A stretch of 55,080 bases of DNA from Arthrobacter celericrescens (GCF_003614925.1 NZ_QYLP01000092.1:1-55080), one strand, 5' to 3'; numbered from the stretch's first letter, positions 27,375-35,520 are shown. The notes: generated by a model not told the origin, from the sequence alone. Program-made: numbers and translations.

Positions 27375-28310
27375 ATGGCAGGCGAAACTGATCTGACGGC
27401 CCTCCTCGCATCCATCCATCCGGTCCTCCGTGACGGTGACTATGTTTACGCGCTGTGGCCGCACGGCAAGCCCCTGGAAGGGAACGTCGAAGCTGCCGTC
27501 CGTGAAGCCGAGGGCCTCACGGTGGTGCTGCACCGCGACGAAGCCGAACGGCTGGGCCTCGCCTACGACTTCGTGGCCGCCTGGATCACCCTGCAGGTCC
27601 ACTCCGCGCTGGAGGCAGTGGGCCTGACGGCGGCCGTCAGTGCCGCGCTGGGTGCGGCGGGGATCAGCTGCAATGTCCTGGCCGGCTTCCACCACGACCA
27701 TCTCCTGGTTCCCACAGGCCAGGCGGCGCATGCAATGGAAGTCCTCGGCCTCCTGCAGCAGGGCCTGGTCCTGCGCAGCGAAGTCCCGGCGGACCGCGAC
27801 GTGATCCTGGCCCTGACCGCATCGGCGTTTTCCATCAGCCCCGTCACCGGCCTCCCGGTTGAGGGCGAGCCTGCGGAAGTGGGGCTGCTGAAGGAACTGT
27901 TCGACTGCGAAGAATACCTCCCCGGGTTCAGCATCGTGGCCGAACTGGGCGGCGAGATCGTGGGCCACGTCATCAGCACCCGCGGCGCCGTGGACGGGCT
28001 CGCCTTCCTCGGGCTCGGGCCCATCAGTGTAGAGCCGCACCTGCAGCGGCGCGGGATCGGCTCGGCCCTGCTGCGCGAAACGGCCCGCCGCGCCGAAGCG
28101 GCTGGGGAGGCCGGCATCGCCCTGCTCGGCAGCACCGTGTACTACCCGCGCTTCGGCTATGTCCCGGCAGCCTCGGTGGGGATCGCGGCCCCGGACCCCG
28201 CCTGGGGCGGGCACTTCCAGGTGCTGCCGCTGTCCGGCATGCCCGACGGCGGCACGTCCGACGGCGGCAGGGGCACCTTCCGCTACGCGCCTCCTTTCGA
28301 ACGGCTCTAG
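27375..28310 (+). CDS. Fusion of an ACT-like domain and a GNAT acetyltransferase
   Basis: A 311-residue two-part protein. Residues 1-130 (ETDLTALLASIHPVLRDGDYVYAL, VHSALEAVGLTAAVSAALGAAGISCNVLAGFHHDHLLVPT) match the small stand-alone ACT-like proteins of the COG3602 type, thought to bind amino acids. Residues from about 135 on are a GNAT N-acetyltransferase with the acetyl-CoA loop QRRGIGS near residue 222 and FGYVPA near the end. Both parts are in one uninterrupted frame. The natural inference is acetylation controlled by an amino-acid ligand. The substrate is unknown. Confidence 0.85.
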   Translation: MAGETDLTALLASIHPVLRDGDYVYALWPHGKPLEGNVEAAVREAEGLTVVLHRDEAERLGLAYDFVAAWITLQVHSALEAVGLTAAVSAALGAAGISCNVLAGFHHDHLLVPTGQAAHAMEVLGLLQQGLVLRSEVPADRDVILALTASAFSISPVTGLPVEGEPAEVGLLKELFDCEEYLPGFSIVAELGGEIVGHVISTRGAVDGLAFLGLGPISVEPHLQRRGIGSALLRETARRAEAAGEAGIALLGSTVYYPRFGYVPAASVGIAAPDPAWGGHFQVLPLSGMPDGGTSDGGRGTFRYAPPFERL

Positions 28311-28364
28311 CAGGCGCCTTCCCCGGCGTCGGCGTTCCTGCTTTCGTATTAGGATTGTGCGGGC

Positions 28365-28438
28365 GCCCCAGTAGCCCAATTGGCAGAGGCAGCGGACTTA
28401 AAATCCGCAAAGTCAGGGTTCGAGTCCCTGCTGGGGCA
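28365..28438 (+). tRNA. tRNA with anticodon UAA (Leu), short variable loop
   Basis: The cloverleaf folds cleanly: acceptor GCCCCAG/CTGGGGC, D arm with TTGGCAGAGGC, anticodon stem GCGGA/TCCGC with loop CTTAAAA (anticodon TAA at 28399-28401), T arm CAGGG-TTCGAGT-CCCTG, discriminator A. The variable loop is only 5 nt (AAAGT). Bacterial leucine tRNAs normally have a long variable arm, so this is a class-I scaffold with a leucine anticodon. CCA is not encoded. TAGGAT at 28350-28355 may be its -10. Confidence 0.88.
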
Positions 28439-28551
28439 CAACCGCCGCGGCCCCGTTTTCCGCCGTCGCGCTGCACCGCGAATCCGCAAAATTCAGACAC
28501 TACTCCCGCGCCCGGAACAGGATTCCCCACAGGCAACGAGTGTTATAGGGA

Positions 28552-28595
28552 TGTGACCTGATTCACTTATCTTCCCGGTCCAATTGCACTAGTTT
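28552..28595 (+). promoter_or_regulatory. CRP/GlxR-like site and promoter of the liv binding protein
   Basis: TGTGA-N6-TCACT at 28552-28567 differs from the CRP/GlxR consensus in one arm base. It abuts TTATCT (28567-28572), 17 bp, then TAGTTT (28590-28595). A start near 28602 would put the site centre near -42, the class II activation position. A similar site lies upstream of livH at 34287. Confidence 0.55.
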
Positions 28596-28667
28596 GAGTC
28601 GTATTCAGGACTACCTGATCTATCGCATCAAAGGCAGTTCGCACCTTTCGATCGAGGAGACAAACAT

Positions 28668-30020
28668 ATGTTTGACCTTTCCCACGCGGCTCCGCGTGCA
28701 GCCAAGCTCACAGTGCTTGGCATCGGCGTCGCGTTCCTGGCTACGGCCTGCGGTGGTTCGCCAGCGCCCAGCGCAACGTCGTCCAGCGCGCCGGCAGCCG
28801 GAGGTATCTCCTGCCCTGCACCGAGCGCAAGCGCGAGCGCAGGCAGCAGCGAAGCCCCCTCCACGGGGCCGGTACCGCCGTCGACCACCACTACCGATGT
28901 CCCGCTCAAGCTGGGCTCCCTGTTGCCGACGACCGGCAACCTGGCCTTCCTCGGCCCACCCGAAATCGCCGGTGTGAACCTCGCCGTCAAGGAAGTGAAC
29001 GCCGCAGGCGGCGTGCTCGGCAAACCCGTCCAGGTGACCCACCGCGACTCCGGCGACACCAAGACGGACACCGCCACCCAATCGGCCACCGCGCTGCTGG
29101 CAGGCGGGGCGCAGGCCATCATCGGTGCCGCGTCCTCCTCCGTGTCGAAGACCGTGATCAACCAGATCACCGGCGCCGGCGTCATCCAGTTCTCGCCCGC
29201 CAACACCTCCCCGGACTTCACCACCTGGGACGACAAGGGCCTCTACTGGCGCAGCGCCCCGTCGGACGTCCTCCAGGGCAAGGTCCTCGGCAACTACATC
29301 GCCACCTGTGGTGCCCAGACCGTTGGCATGATCGTGCTTAACGACGCTTACGGAACCGGCCTGCAGAAGTACGTGAAGGAATCCTTCGAGGGTGCAGGCG
29401 GCAAGGTCGTCTCCGAGGAGCTGTACAACACGGGCGACTCCCAGTTCCAGGCCCAGGTGGACAAGGTGGTGGCAGCCAAGGCGGATGCGATCGTGCTGAT
29501 CACGTTCGACGAAGCGAAGTCCATCATCCCGCTGCTGACAGCCAAGGGCATCCCCGGCAAGCAGCTGTTCTTGGTGGACGGCAACACCTCCGATTACAGC
29601 AAGGTCTTCAAGGCCGGCACCATGACAGGAGCCCACGGCACCTTCCCGGGTACCTTCACGAAGGACGAATTCAAGAAGTCGCTCCTGACGGTGGACCCGA
29701 AGCTGAAGGACTTCACCTACGGTGGCGAGTCCTATGACGCCGTGAACCTGATCGCGCTGGCCTCCGAGGCCGCCAAGAGCACCAAGGGCGTGGACATCGC
29801 CAAGAAGCTGAAGGAAGTTTCCGAAGGCGGCGACAAGTGCACCAACTACGCCTCCTGCGTGACGCTGCTTCGCGAAGGCAAGGACGTGGACTACGACGGC
29901 AAGTCCGGTCCCATCACCTTCTCCGACGCCGGCGACCCCACGGAAGCCTACATCGGCATCTACGAGTACAAGGATGACAACACCTTGAGCCCGGTCCAGG
30001 AAGAGTTCGGCAAGCTGTAA
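28668..30020 (+). CDS. Branched-chain amino acid ABC transporter, substrate-binding lipoprotein
   Basis: A 450-residue periplasmic-binding-protein type I (Leu/Ile/Val, Peripla_BP_6). There is a signal peptide with lipobox LATAC near residue 28, then about 50 residues of Ser/Pro/Ala-rich linker. The core begins VPLKLGSLLPTTGNLAFLG and contains EVNAAGGVLGKPVQ, IIGAASSSVSKTV and YDAVNLIALASE. GAGGAG precedes the ATG by 7 nt. It faces livFGMH across a shared terminator. Actual ligands could include other amides or short-chain fatty-acid amides. Confidence 0.9.
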   Translation: MFDLSHAAPRAAKLTVLGIGVAFLATACGGSPAPSATSSSAPAAGGISCPAPSASASAGSSEAPSTGPVPPSTTTTDVPLKLGSLLPTTGNLAFLGPPEIAGVNLAVKEVNAAGGVLGKPVQVTHRDSGDTKTDTATQSATALLAGGAQAIIGAASSSVSKTVINQITGAGVIQFSPANTSPDFTTWDDKGLYWRSAPSDVLQGKVLGNYIATCGAQTVGMIVLNDAYGTGLQKYVKESFEGAGGKVVSEELYNTGDSQFQAQVDKVVAAKADAIVLITFDEAKSIIPLLTAKGIPGKQLFLVDGNTSDYSKVFKAGTMTGAHGTFPGTFTKDEFKKSLLTVDPKLKDFTYGGESYDAVNLIALASEAAKSTKGVDIAKKLKEVSEGGDKCTNYASCVTLLREGKDVDYDGKSGPITFSDAGDPTEAYIGIYEYKDDNTLSPVQEEFGKL

Positions 30021-30040
30021 GCCGGCCCCTCCAAACACAC

Positions 30041-30078
30041 AAGGAAAGCCCCGGAGCAAACGCTCCGGGGCTTTCCTT
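30041..30078. terminator. Bidirectional terminator between the convergent liv units
   Basis: Perfect 16-bp arms AAGGAAAGCCCCGGAG and CTCCGGGGCTTTCCTT around a 6-nt loop, with T-rich or A-rich flanks serving both strands. Confidence 0.9.
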
Positions 30079-30105
30079 ATGCCGTGTTTCGGCTGGCGAC
30101 TGGCC

Positions 30106-30891
30106 TTACTGGCCCTCGCCTTCCACCGTGTCTGCGAGGGTGCCCAGGTACAGCTGGATGACCTTGGGGTCCTTCATGAGCTCCCTGCCGGTTCCCGTGT
30201 ACGCGTCCTTGCCCTGGTCCAGGACGTAGCCGCGGTCGCAGATCTGCAGGCAGCGGCGCGCGTTCTGTTCCACCATGATCACGGACACGCCTGCCCGGTT
30301 GATCTCATGGACCCGTAGGAACGTCTCGTCCTGCTTGACGGGGGAGAGGCCTGCCGAGGGTTCGTCCAGCAGCAGCACGGCCGGGTCCATCATCAGGGCC
30401 CGCCCCATGGCCACCATCTGGCGTTCGCCGCCGGAGAGCGAGCCCGCGCGCTGGGCACGGCGCCGGCCGAGCTCCGGGAAGAGCTCCGTGACGAAGTCGA
30501 AGCGCTCGGCGAAAGCCTTGGGCCGCTGGAACAGGCCCATCTGCAGGTTCTCCTCGATGGTCAGCGCCGCGAACACGTTGTTGGTCTGCGGAACGAAGCC
30601 CAGGCCCTGGGAGACCAGCTTGTTGGCCTTGAGGCCGGTGAGGTCCTTGCCGTGCACCACCACCGAGCCCGAGTGCACCTTCACCAGGCCGAACATGGCC
30701 TTGAGCAGGGTCGACTTGCCGGCGCCGTTGGGTCCGATGATGCCGATCAGTTCGCCCTTGCGGGCTTCGATGCTGCACCCGTTGAGGATGTTGACGCCGG
30801 GCAGGTAGCCTGCCACCAGGTCCGTGACCTTGACGACGGCGTCCTCCGCGGGTGTGCTGCTAGCGGCCGGCATGGCGCTGGTGGCGCTCAT
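30106..30891 (-). CDS. livF: Branched-chain amino acid ABC transporter ATPase, LivF
   Basis: A 261-residue ABC ATPase: Walker A GPNGAGKST, Q-loop FVPQTNNVF, signature LSGGERQMV, Walker B LLLDEPSAGLSP, switch His replaced by the LivF-typical VEQNAR. The order and the LSGGERQM/VEQNA features assign it as LivF rather than LivG. An N-terminal Ala/Ser extension of about 18 residues precedes the domain. Its start overlaps the livG stop by 4 bp. Last gene of livHMGF. Confidence 0.93.
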   Translation of the reverse strand: MSATSAMPAASSTPAEDAVVKVTDLVAGYLPGVNILNGCSIEARKGELIGIIGPNGAGKSTLLKAMFGLVKVHSGSVVVHGKDLTGLKANKLVSQGLGFVPQTNNVFAALTIEENLQMGLFQRPKAFAERFDFVTELFPELGRRRAQRAGSLSGGERQMVAMGRALMMDPAVLLLDEPSAGLSPVKQDETFLRVHEINRAGVSVIMVEQNARRCLQICDRGYVLDQGKDAYTGTGRELMKDPKVIQLYLGTLADTVEGEGQ

Positions 30892-31877
30892 TTGCCTTCC
30901 TCCTCTTCCAGGCGGGCTTCGACGACTTCCGGCGCGATGATGCCGGCGTCCTCGGTGCCCACGATCGATTCTTCGTCCGCTTCCAGTTCGGCCTCGAGTT
31001 CCCGGATGCCTTGCGCGTCGCCGAGGTCGACGTCGTGGTGGGCGCCCAGGTAGGCGTCAATCACGGCGGGGTCCTTCATGACTTCGCCGGGCGGGCCTTC
31101 GGCGACGATCCGGCCTTCGGCCATCACCACCACCCAGTCGGCGATGTGCCGCACCATGTTCATGTCGTGCTCGACGAACAGGACTGTCATGCCTTCGGCC
31201 TTGAGGTTCTTGATGTGGTCCAGGAGGGACTGGGTGAGCGCCGGGTTGACGCCGGCCATGGGTTCGTCCAGCATCACCAGCTTGGGCCGCACCATGAGGG
31301 AACGGGCCATCTCCAGCAGCTTGCGCTGGCCGCCGGACAGGGACGCCGCATAGTCGTCCTTCTTGGCATCCAGCTTGAACTTCTCCAGCAGCCCGTCGGC
31401 CTGTTTGGTGATTTCCCGCTCCCGGCCGCCCCAGATGTTCTTGAACAGGGCCCTGGACAGCCGTTCCCCGGGCTGGTTGGCCGCGCCGAGCCGCATGTTC
31501 TCCATGACGGTCAGCTTGCCCATCACCTTGGTCAGCTGGAACGTGCGCACCATGCCCATGCGCGCCACCTTGTAGGACGAGACACCGGCGATGTTGTTGC
31601 CTTCGAAGGTCCACGCCCCGGAATTGGGGGTGTCGAAACCGGTCAGCAGGTTGAACAGGGTGGTCTTGCCGGCGCCGTTCGGGCCGATCAGCGCGGTGAT
31701 CTTGTGCCGCGGGATCTCGAGGTGTTCGACGTCGACGGCGCTGATGCCGCCGAAGTTCCGGGTGACGTTGTCCGCCACCACGATCGGGTCCCGCTTCTTG
31801 CAGCCCGGGAGGTTTTCGCCGACGGCGATTGCCCGGGAGTCTGTCATGTAGTCGATGTTGTCGTCTGCAGTGGTCAT
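30888..31877 (-). CDS. livG: Branched-chain amino acid ABC transporter ATPase, LivG, with acidic tail
   Basis: A 329-residue LivG ATPase, longer than the usual 250-260. The core has Walker A GPNGAGKTT, RTFQLTKVMGKLTVMENMRLG, signature LSGGQRKLLEMAR, Walker B LVMLDEPMAGVNP, and VEHDMN. About 35 extra residues precede it, and about 55 Glu/Asp-rich residues follow (ELEAELEADEESIVG and on to RLEEEEGK). It overlaps livF and livM by 4 bp each. An ATG at residue 11 is a possible alternative start. Confidence 0.92.
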   Translation of the reverse strand: MTTADDNIDYMTDSRAIAVGENLPGCKKRDPIVVADNVTRNFGGISAVDVEHLEIPRHKITALIGPNGAGKTTLFNLLTGFDTPNSGAWTFEGNNIAGVSSYKVARMGMVRTFQLTKVMGKLTVMENMRLGAANQPGERLSRALFKNIWGGREREITKQADGLLEKFKLDAKKDDYAASLSGGQRKLLEMARSLMVRPKLVMLDEPMAGVNPALTQSLLDHIKNLKAEGMTVLFVEHDMNMVRHIADWVVVMAEGRIVAEGPPGEVMKDPAVIDAYLGAHHDVDLGDAQGIRELEAELEADEESIVGTEDAGIIAPEVVEARLEEEEGK

Positions 31878-32845
31878 GCGAACGCCAGCTCCTTTTTGTT
31901 ACCGAAGACGCCCTGCGGCCTGAAGACCATCAACAGCATCAGCGCGACGCCCACGAGGATGAAGCGCAGCTGGCCGGCCTGGACGATCGAGAGGAAGGTG
32001 ATCGCTCCGGACTCGATGAGCCCGGCGAGGACGTTCTGGGTCAGGGACAGCACAACCCAGAAGATCATGGCCCCGACAATCGGGCCCAGCACCGTGGACA
32101 TGCCGCCCAGGAGCAGGACCGTCCACAGGAAGAAGGTGAGTTCCGTTGCGTAGTTGGCCGGCTGCACCGATCCGCGGGGGAGGGTGAACAGGAGCCCGGC
32201 CAAGGCGCCGAGGATGCCGCCGATCACCAGGGCCTGCATCTTGTAGGCATAGACGTTCTTTCCCAGCGAGCGGACGGCGTTCTCGTCCTCGCGGATACCC
32301 TTGAGCACGCGGCCCCAGGGGCTGCGCATCAGCAGCCAGACGATCACCGCGCACAGGATCACGATGACCCAGCTGACGACCCGGACGTAGAACTCCCGGT
32401 TGCTCCACCCGAAGATGTAGGTCCCGGCCGGGAAGGGGTTGAAGGAATCGAATTCCCGCTGGAAGGAGGACAGGCCGTCCGCGGAGCCGGTGACCCGGAA
32501 CAGGGTGTTGGTGGTGACGATGTACCGGATGATTTCCGCCGCGGCGATGGTGACGATGGCGAGGTAGTCAGCGCGCAGCCGCAGGGTGGGCACACCGAGC
32601 AGGAGCCCGAAGATCACTGCACAGAGCAAGGCGATCAGGAACCCGACCACGAACGGGACCTTGAAGGTGAGTGTCGAGATGGCGAAGCCGTAGGCGCCCA
32701 CCGCCATGAAACCGGCCTGTCCGAAGTTCAGCAGGCCTGAGTAGCCGAAGTGCACGGCGAGGCCGAGCGCGGCAAGCGCGTAGGCCGCCGTCGTCGGGGT
32801 GACGATTTCGCCGAGCGCGAGAGAGAGGATGTTTCCGAAATCCAT
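31874..32845 (-). CDS. livM: Branched-chain amino acid ABC transporter permease, LivM
   Basis: A 323-residue BPD_transp_2 permease with about nine hydrophobic segments. Family signatures visible are GYSGLLNFGQAGFMAVGAYGFA and RSPWGRVLKGIREDENAVRSLGKNVYAYK, the EAA-like loop that contacts the ATPase. It is separated from livH by 9 bp and overlaps livG by 4 bp. Confidence 0.93.
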   Translation of the reverse strand: MDFGNILSLALGEIVTPTTAAYALAALGLAVHFGYSGLLNFGQAGFMAVGAYGFAISTLTFKVPFVVGFLIALLCAVIFGLLLGVPTLRLRADYLAIVTIAAAEIIRYIVTTNTLFRVTGSADGLSSFQREFDSFNPFPAGTYIFGWSNREFYVRVVSWVIVILCAVIVWLLMRSPWGRVLKGIREDENAVRSLGKNVYAYKMQALVIGGILGALAGLLFTLPRGSVQPANYATELTFFLWTVLLLGGMSTVLGPIVGAMIFWVVLSLTQNVLAGLIESGAITFLSIVQAGQLRFILVGVALMLLMVFRPQGVFGNKKELAFA

Positions 32846-32854
32846 TGCTTGCTC

Positions 32855-34189
32855 CTAACCCACACGCTCACGCCGGCCGAGGATGCCCTGCGGACGGAAG
32901 AGAAGGACCACGATCATGACGACGAGCGCGCCGACGTACTTCAGGTCCGGTGGCAGCACGAGGCTGGTCAGTTCGATGAAGATGCCGACAACCAGTGACC
33001 CGACCAGGGCGCCGAACACGGTGCCGAGGCCGCCGAGGGTCACGCCGGCAAAGATGGCAAGCAGGATCTGCGTTCCCATGTCCCAGGTGACGCCGGGGCG
33101 GTAGTACGCCCAGAGGATGCCGCCCAGGGCGGCGAGGAACCCGCCGACGACCCAGACAATCCGGATGACGCGGTCGACGTCGATGCCCGAGGCGGCGGCC
33201 AGTGCCGGGTTGTCCGCCACCGCACGGGTGGCCTTGCCGAGCCGGGTCTTGAGCAGGAGCAGGCCCAGGGCTGCGATCACGACGGCGGCGATCAGCAGGG
33301 ACCAGAGGGTATTCGGCGAGACCGAGATCGGCCCGAGCTGCACGTCCGTGACCTGCGAACCGGGTAGCTGCTGGGTATCGCCGCCGAAGAAGAACTGGAA
33401 AACGTACCGGGCAGCCAGGGCCAGGCCGATCGAGACGATCATCATCGGTACCAAGGCGGTGCCGCGGCGCCGCAGCGGACGCCAGAGCCCGGCGTCCTGG
33501 ATATACCCGAAGGCTGCACCCACCACAAGGGCCAGCGCGATCGCCAGCCAGACGGGCAGCCCCCAGGCATTGAAGGCGAAGACGCCGAGGGCGCCGATGG
33601 TCACCATCTCGCCGTGGGCGAAGTTGGTCAGGCCGGTGGTTCCGAAGATCAGGGACAGGCCCACCGAGGCCAGGGCAAGGAGCATGCCGAAGCTCACCCC
33701 GGCCACGAGCCGGTTGAGCAGGTCCTGGCCGAAGTTCTGGCCCTGGACCACGATGCCCTTGCCGAAGGCGAAGATCACCGACAGGTTGGACGTCTGGCTG
33801 AAGGAGACGTCGCGCGGATTTTGCTGGCCCTCGGCGAGCTTGATGCCTTCGGGCAGGGTGGAGGTATCCAGTTCAACGGTGTAGGTGCCCTTGGACGGCA
33901 CCGGTATGGTCCACGAGCCGTTGGCGCCCGATGTCGCCGTGCCTTCGAAATTGTTGCCTTTGGCGGTGATCCGGACTCCGGGGATCGGCGCGCGGGCGTC
34001 GTCGCGGAGGAAGCCGCTGATGCTGTTTTGAAAACCTTGTTGAGCGGGCGACGGCGAAGGCGAAGGGGTGACTGCCTGCGCGGCGGGTGCTGCCAGCAGT
34101 AGTGCCACGAGGATCGCGAAAAGCGCCCCCGTGACTTGCCGCAGTCCCGCATGCGGTCTCTTGGACCGCTCTCTGCTTGTGCTTCTCAA
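32855..34189 (-). CDS. livH: Branched-chain amino acid ABC permease LivH with an N-terminal extracellular domain
   Basis: A 444-residue LivH, about 150 longer than usual. A signal-peptide-like start (LRQVTGALFAILVALLLAAPAAQA) is followed by a Ser/Pro linker. Next, at about residues 55-145, comes a carboxypeptidase-regulatory/prealbumin-like beta domain (ISGFLRDDARAPIPGVRITAKGN, FEGTATSGANGSWTIPVPSKGTYTVELD). The permease core then starts near LLNRLVAGVSFGMLLALASVGLSLIFGTTGLTNFAHGEM. The TTG at 34189 was chosen because GGAAGG lies 9 nt upstream; an ATG at 34231 in frame lacks a site. First gene of livHMGF, behind a CRP-like site. Confidence 0.88.
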   Translation of the reverse strand: MRSTSRERSKRPHAGLRQVTGALFAILVALLLAAPAAQAVTPSPSPSPAQQGFQNSISGFLRDDARAPIPGVRITAKGNNFEGTATSGANGSWTIPVPSKGTYTVELDTSTLPEGIKLAEGQQNPRDVSFSQTSNLSVIFAFGKGIVVQGQNFGQDLLNRLVAGVSFGMLLALASVGLSLIFGTTGLTNFAHGEMVTIGALGVFAFNAWGLPVWLAIALALVVGAAFGYIQDAGLWRPLRRRGTALVPMMIVSIGLALAARYVFQFFFGGDTQQLPGSQVTDVQLGPISVSPNTLWSLLIAAVVIAALGLLLLKTRLGKATRAVADNPALAAASGIDVDRVIRIVWVVGGFLAALGGILWAYYRPGVTWDMGTQILLAIFAGVTLGGLGTVFGALVGSLVVGIFIELTSLVLPPDLKYVGALVVMIVVLLFRPQGILGRRERVG

Positions 34190-34286
34190 GATGGAAAACC
34201 TTCCACATTGGGGGTGGTACCGCTGCGCCATTGCAGCCGGTGCGAACGGTCATGGGTCAGGCCAACAGCTTTCGTAGCCTCCGCTG

Positions 34287-34302
34287 TGTGACATGCATCA
34301 CC
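34287..34302 (-). promoter_or_regulatory. CRP/GlxR-like site upstream of livH
   Basis: TGTGA-CATGCA-TCACC, one arm base off the consensus. It sits in the 358-bp gap (34190-34547) between livH and the Bax1-I gene. No TAnnnT -10 is evident at a CRP-compatible distance from livH. The rest of this gap is relatively AT-rich and shows nothing else I can name. Confidence 0.45.
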
Positions 34303-34547
34303 CATGCGTGCTTATGCTACCGCCGAGCGAGCGTGAATAATGCTGCGCGCAGGGGCTCCGGAGGTCGCGATCAGATAACAACTGTGAAGTCCGAGGCAAC
34401 AATATGTTCAGCGTTGCTAAAGAAAATCCAACAAGCGTCAGAACGTTCCTAAACTGTGGTGACAAGGTGGAACTTTCCCGGTCCGCCATGCGTAGGACTT
34501 GGTAGCGTGAACTATCACTTCGCCCTTATTCAGGAGGACAACCCACC

Positions 34548-35498
34548 ATGGCACTCGGCGGCAACCCGATCTTCAACGGAAAGAATTTCCGTGGGGCCAC
34601 GCAGGCACCGCCTGTTCCCGCGAATCCGTATGGCCAAAGCCCCTACGGCCAGAACCCGTACGGCCAGAACCAGTTTGGCCAGCCCCAGTACGGCCAGAAC
34701 CCGTTCGGCCAGAACCAGTTTGGCCAGCCCGGCTGGCAGGCCCAGCAGCCGGGAATGAGCAACGAACAGCTCGAGCAGATGTACCAGCGGCCAGCCGCCG
34801 GCCCGGTCGAAACCGGCCGGATGACGTTCGACGACGTCATCATCAAGACCGCGGCCTGCCTCGCCGTGGTGGTGCTCGGCGCCGCCGTGACGCTGTTCGT
34901 GCCGATGGGCACCGCCAGCCTGCTGATGATCGTCGGCGCCCTCGGCGGTTTTGTCCTGGCCCTGGTGAACACCTTCAAGAAGCAGCCCTCGCCGGCCCTG
35001 ATCCTGGCCTACGCGGGACTTGAAGGCTTCTTCCTGGGCGGGCTCACCCGCATCCTGGACGGCATGTTCCCGGGCGTGGGCCTGCAGGCCGTGATCGGCA
35101 CCGTGGCGGTGACCGGTGTGACCCTCCTGCTCTTCAAGAGCGGCAAAGTGCGCGCCACCCCCAAGGCCATGCGCTTCTTCATGATCGCCCTCATCGGCTA
35201 CGCGGTCTTCGCCCTGATCAACATGGTGATGATGATGACCGGGGCCGTCACCGAACCCTTCGGCCTGCGTACTAGCTTCGAGATCTTCGGCATCCCGCTC
35301 GGTGTCATCGTCGGCCTGCTGGCCATCGGCCTGGCCGCGTTCTCCCTCATCATGGACTTCACCAGCATCGAGGAAGGCGTCCGGGCCGGCGCCCCGGAGC
35401 GCTACTCCTGGACCGCCGCGTTCGGCCTGACCGTCACCCTGGTGTGGCTGTACGTGGAAATCATCCGCCTGCTGGCCATCCTGCGCGGCGACGACTAA
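34548..35498 (+). CDS. Bax inhibitor-1/YccA family membrane protein with a PYGQ-repeat N-terminus
   Basis: A 316-residue membrane protein. Residues 1-90 are a hydrophilic region with seven tandem five-residue units (PYGQS, PYGQN, QFGQP and variants). Seven hydrophobic helices follow, from TAACLAVVVLGAAVTLFVPMG to FGLTVTLVWLYVEIIRLLAIL, with YAGLEGFFLGGLTR and SLIMDFTSIEEG matching actinobacterial Bax1-I proteins (possible Ca2+ leak channel fold). AGGAGG precedes the ATG. Function in bacteria is not established. Confidence 0.85.
   Translation: MALGGNPIFNGKNFRGATQAPPVPANPYGQSPYGQNPYGQNQFGQPQYGQNPFGQNQFGQPGWQAQQPGMSNEQLEQMYQRPAAGPVETGRMTFDDVIIKTAACLAVVVLGAAVTLFVPMGTASLLMIVGALGGFVLALVNTFKKQPSPALILAYAGLEGFFLGGLTRILDGMFPGVGLQAVIGTVAVTGVTLLLFKSGKVRATPKAMRFFMIALIGYAVFALINMVMMMTGAVTEPFGLRTSFEIFGIPLGVIVGLLAIGLAAFSLIMDFTSIEEGVRAGAPERYSWTAAFGLTVTLVWLYVEIIRLLAILRGDD
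34626..34730 (+). repeat. Seven 15-bp tandem repeats coding P/Q-Y/F-G-Q-N/S/P
   Basis: Units such as CCGTACGGCCAGAAC and CAGTTTGGCCAGCCC repeat seven times in frame inside the Bax1-I gene. The last two of each three-unit block recur almost exactly, so copy number could vary by slippage. Confidence 0.85.
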
Positions 35499-35520
35499 CC
35501 ACAGCACCAGGTGCAACGAG

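Noticed and set aside
28365..28700. tRNA-Leu and liv genes as a functional leucine-sensing unit
   Set aside because: Adjacency alone; no leader peptide with leucine runs, T-box or attenuator is visible between the tRNA and the binding-protein gene.
34626..34730. CRISPR-like regular repeats
   Set aside because: The 15-bp units are contiguous without spacers and lie in frame inside a clear membrane-protein gene.
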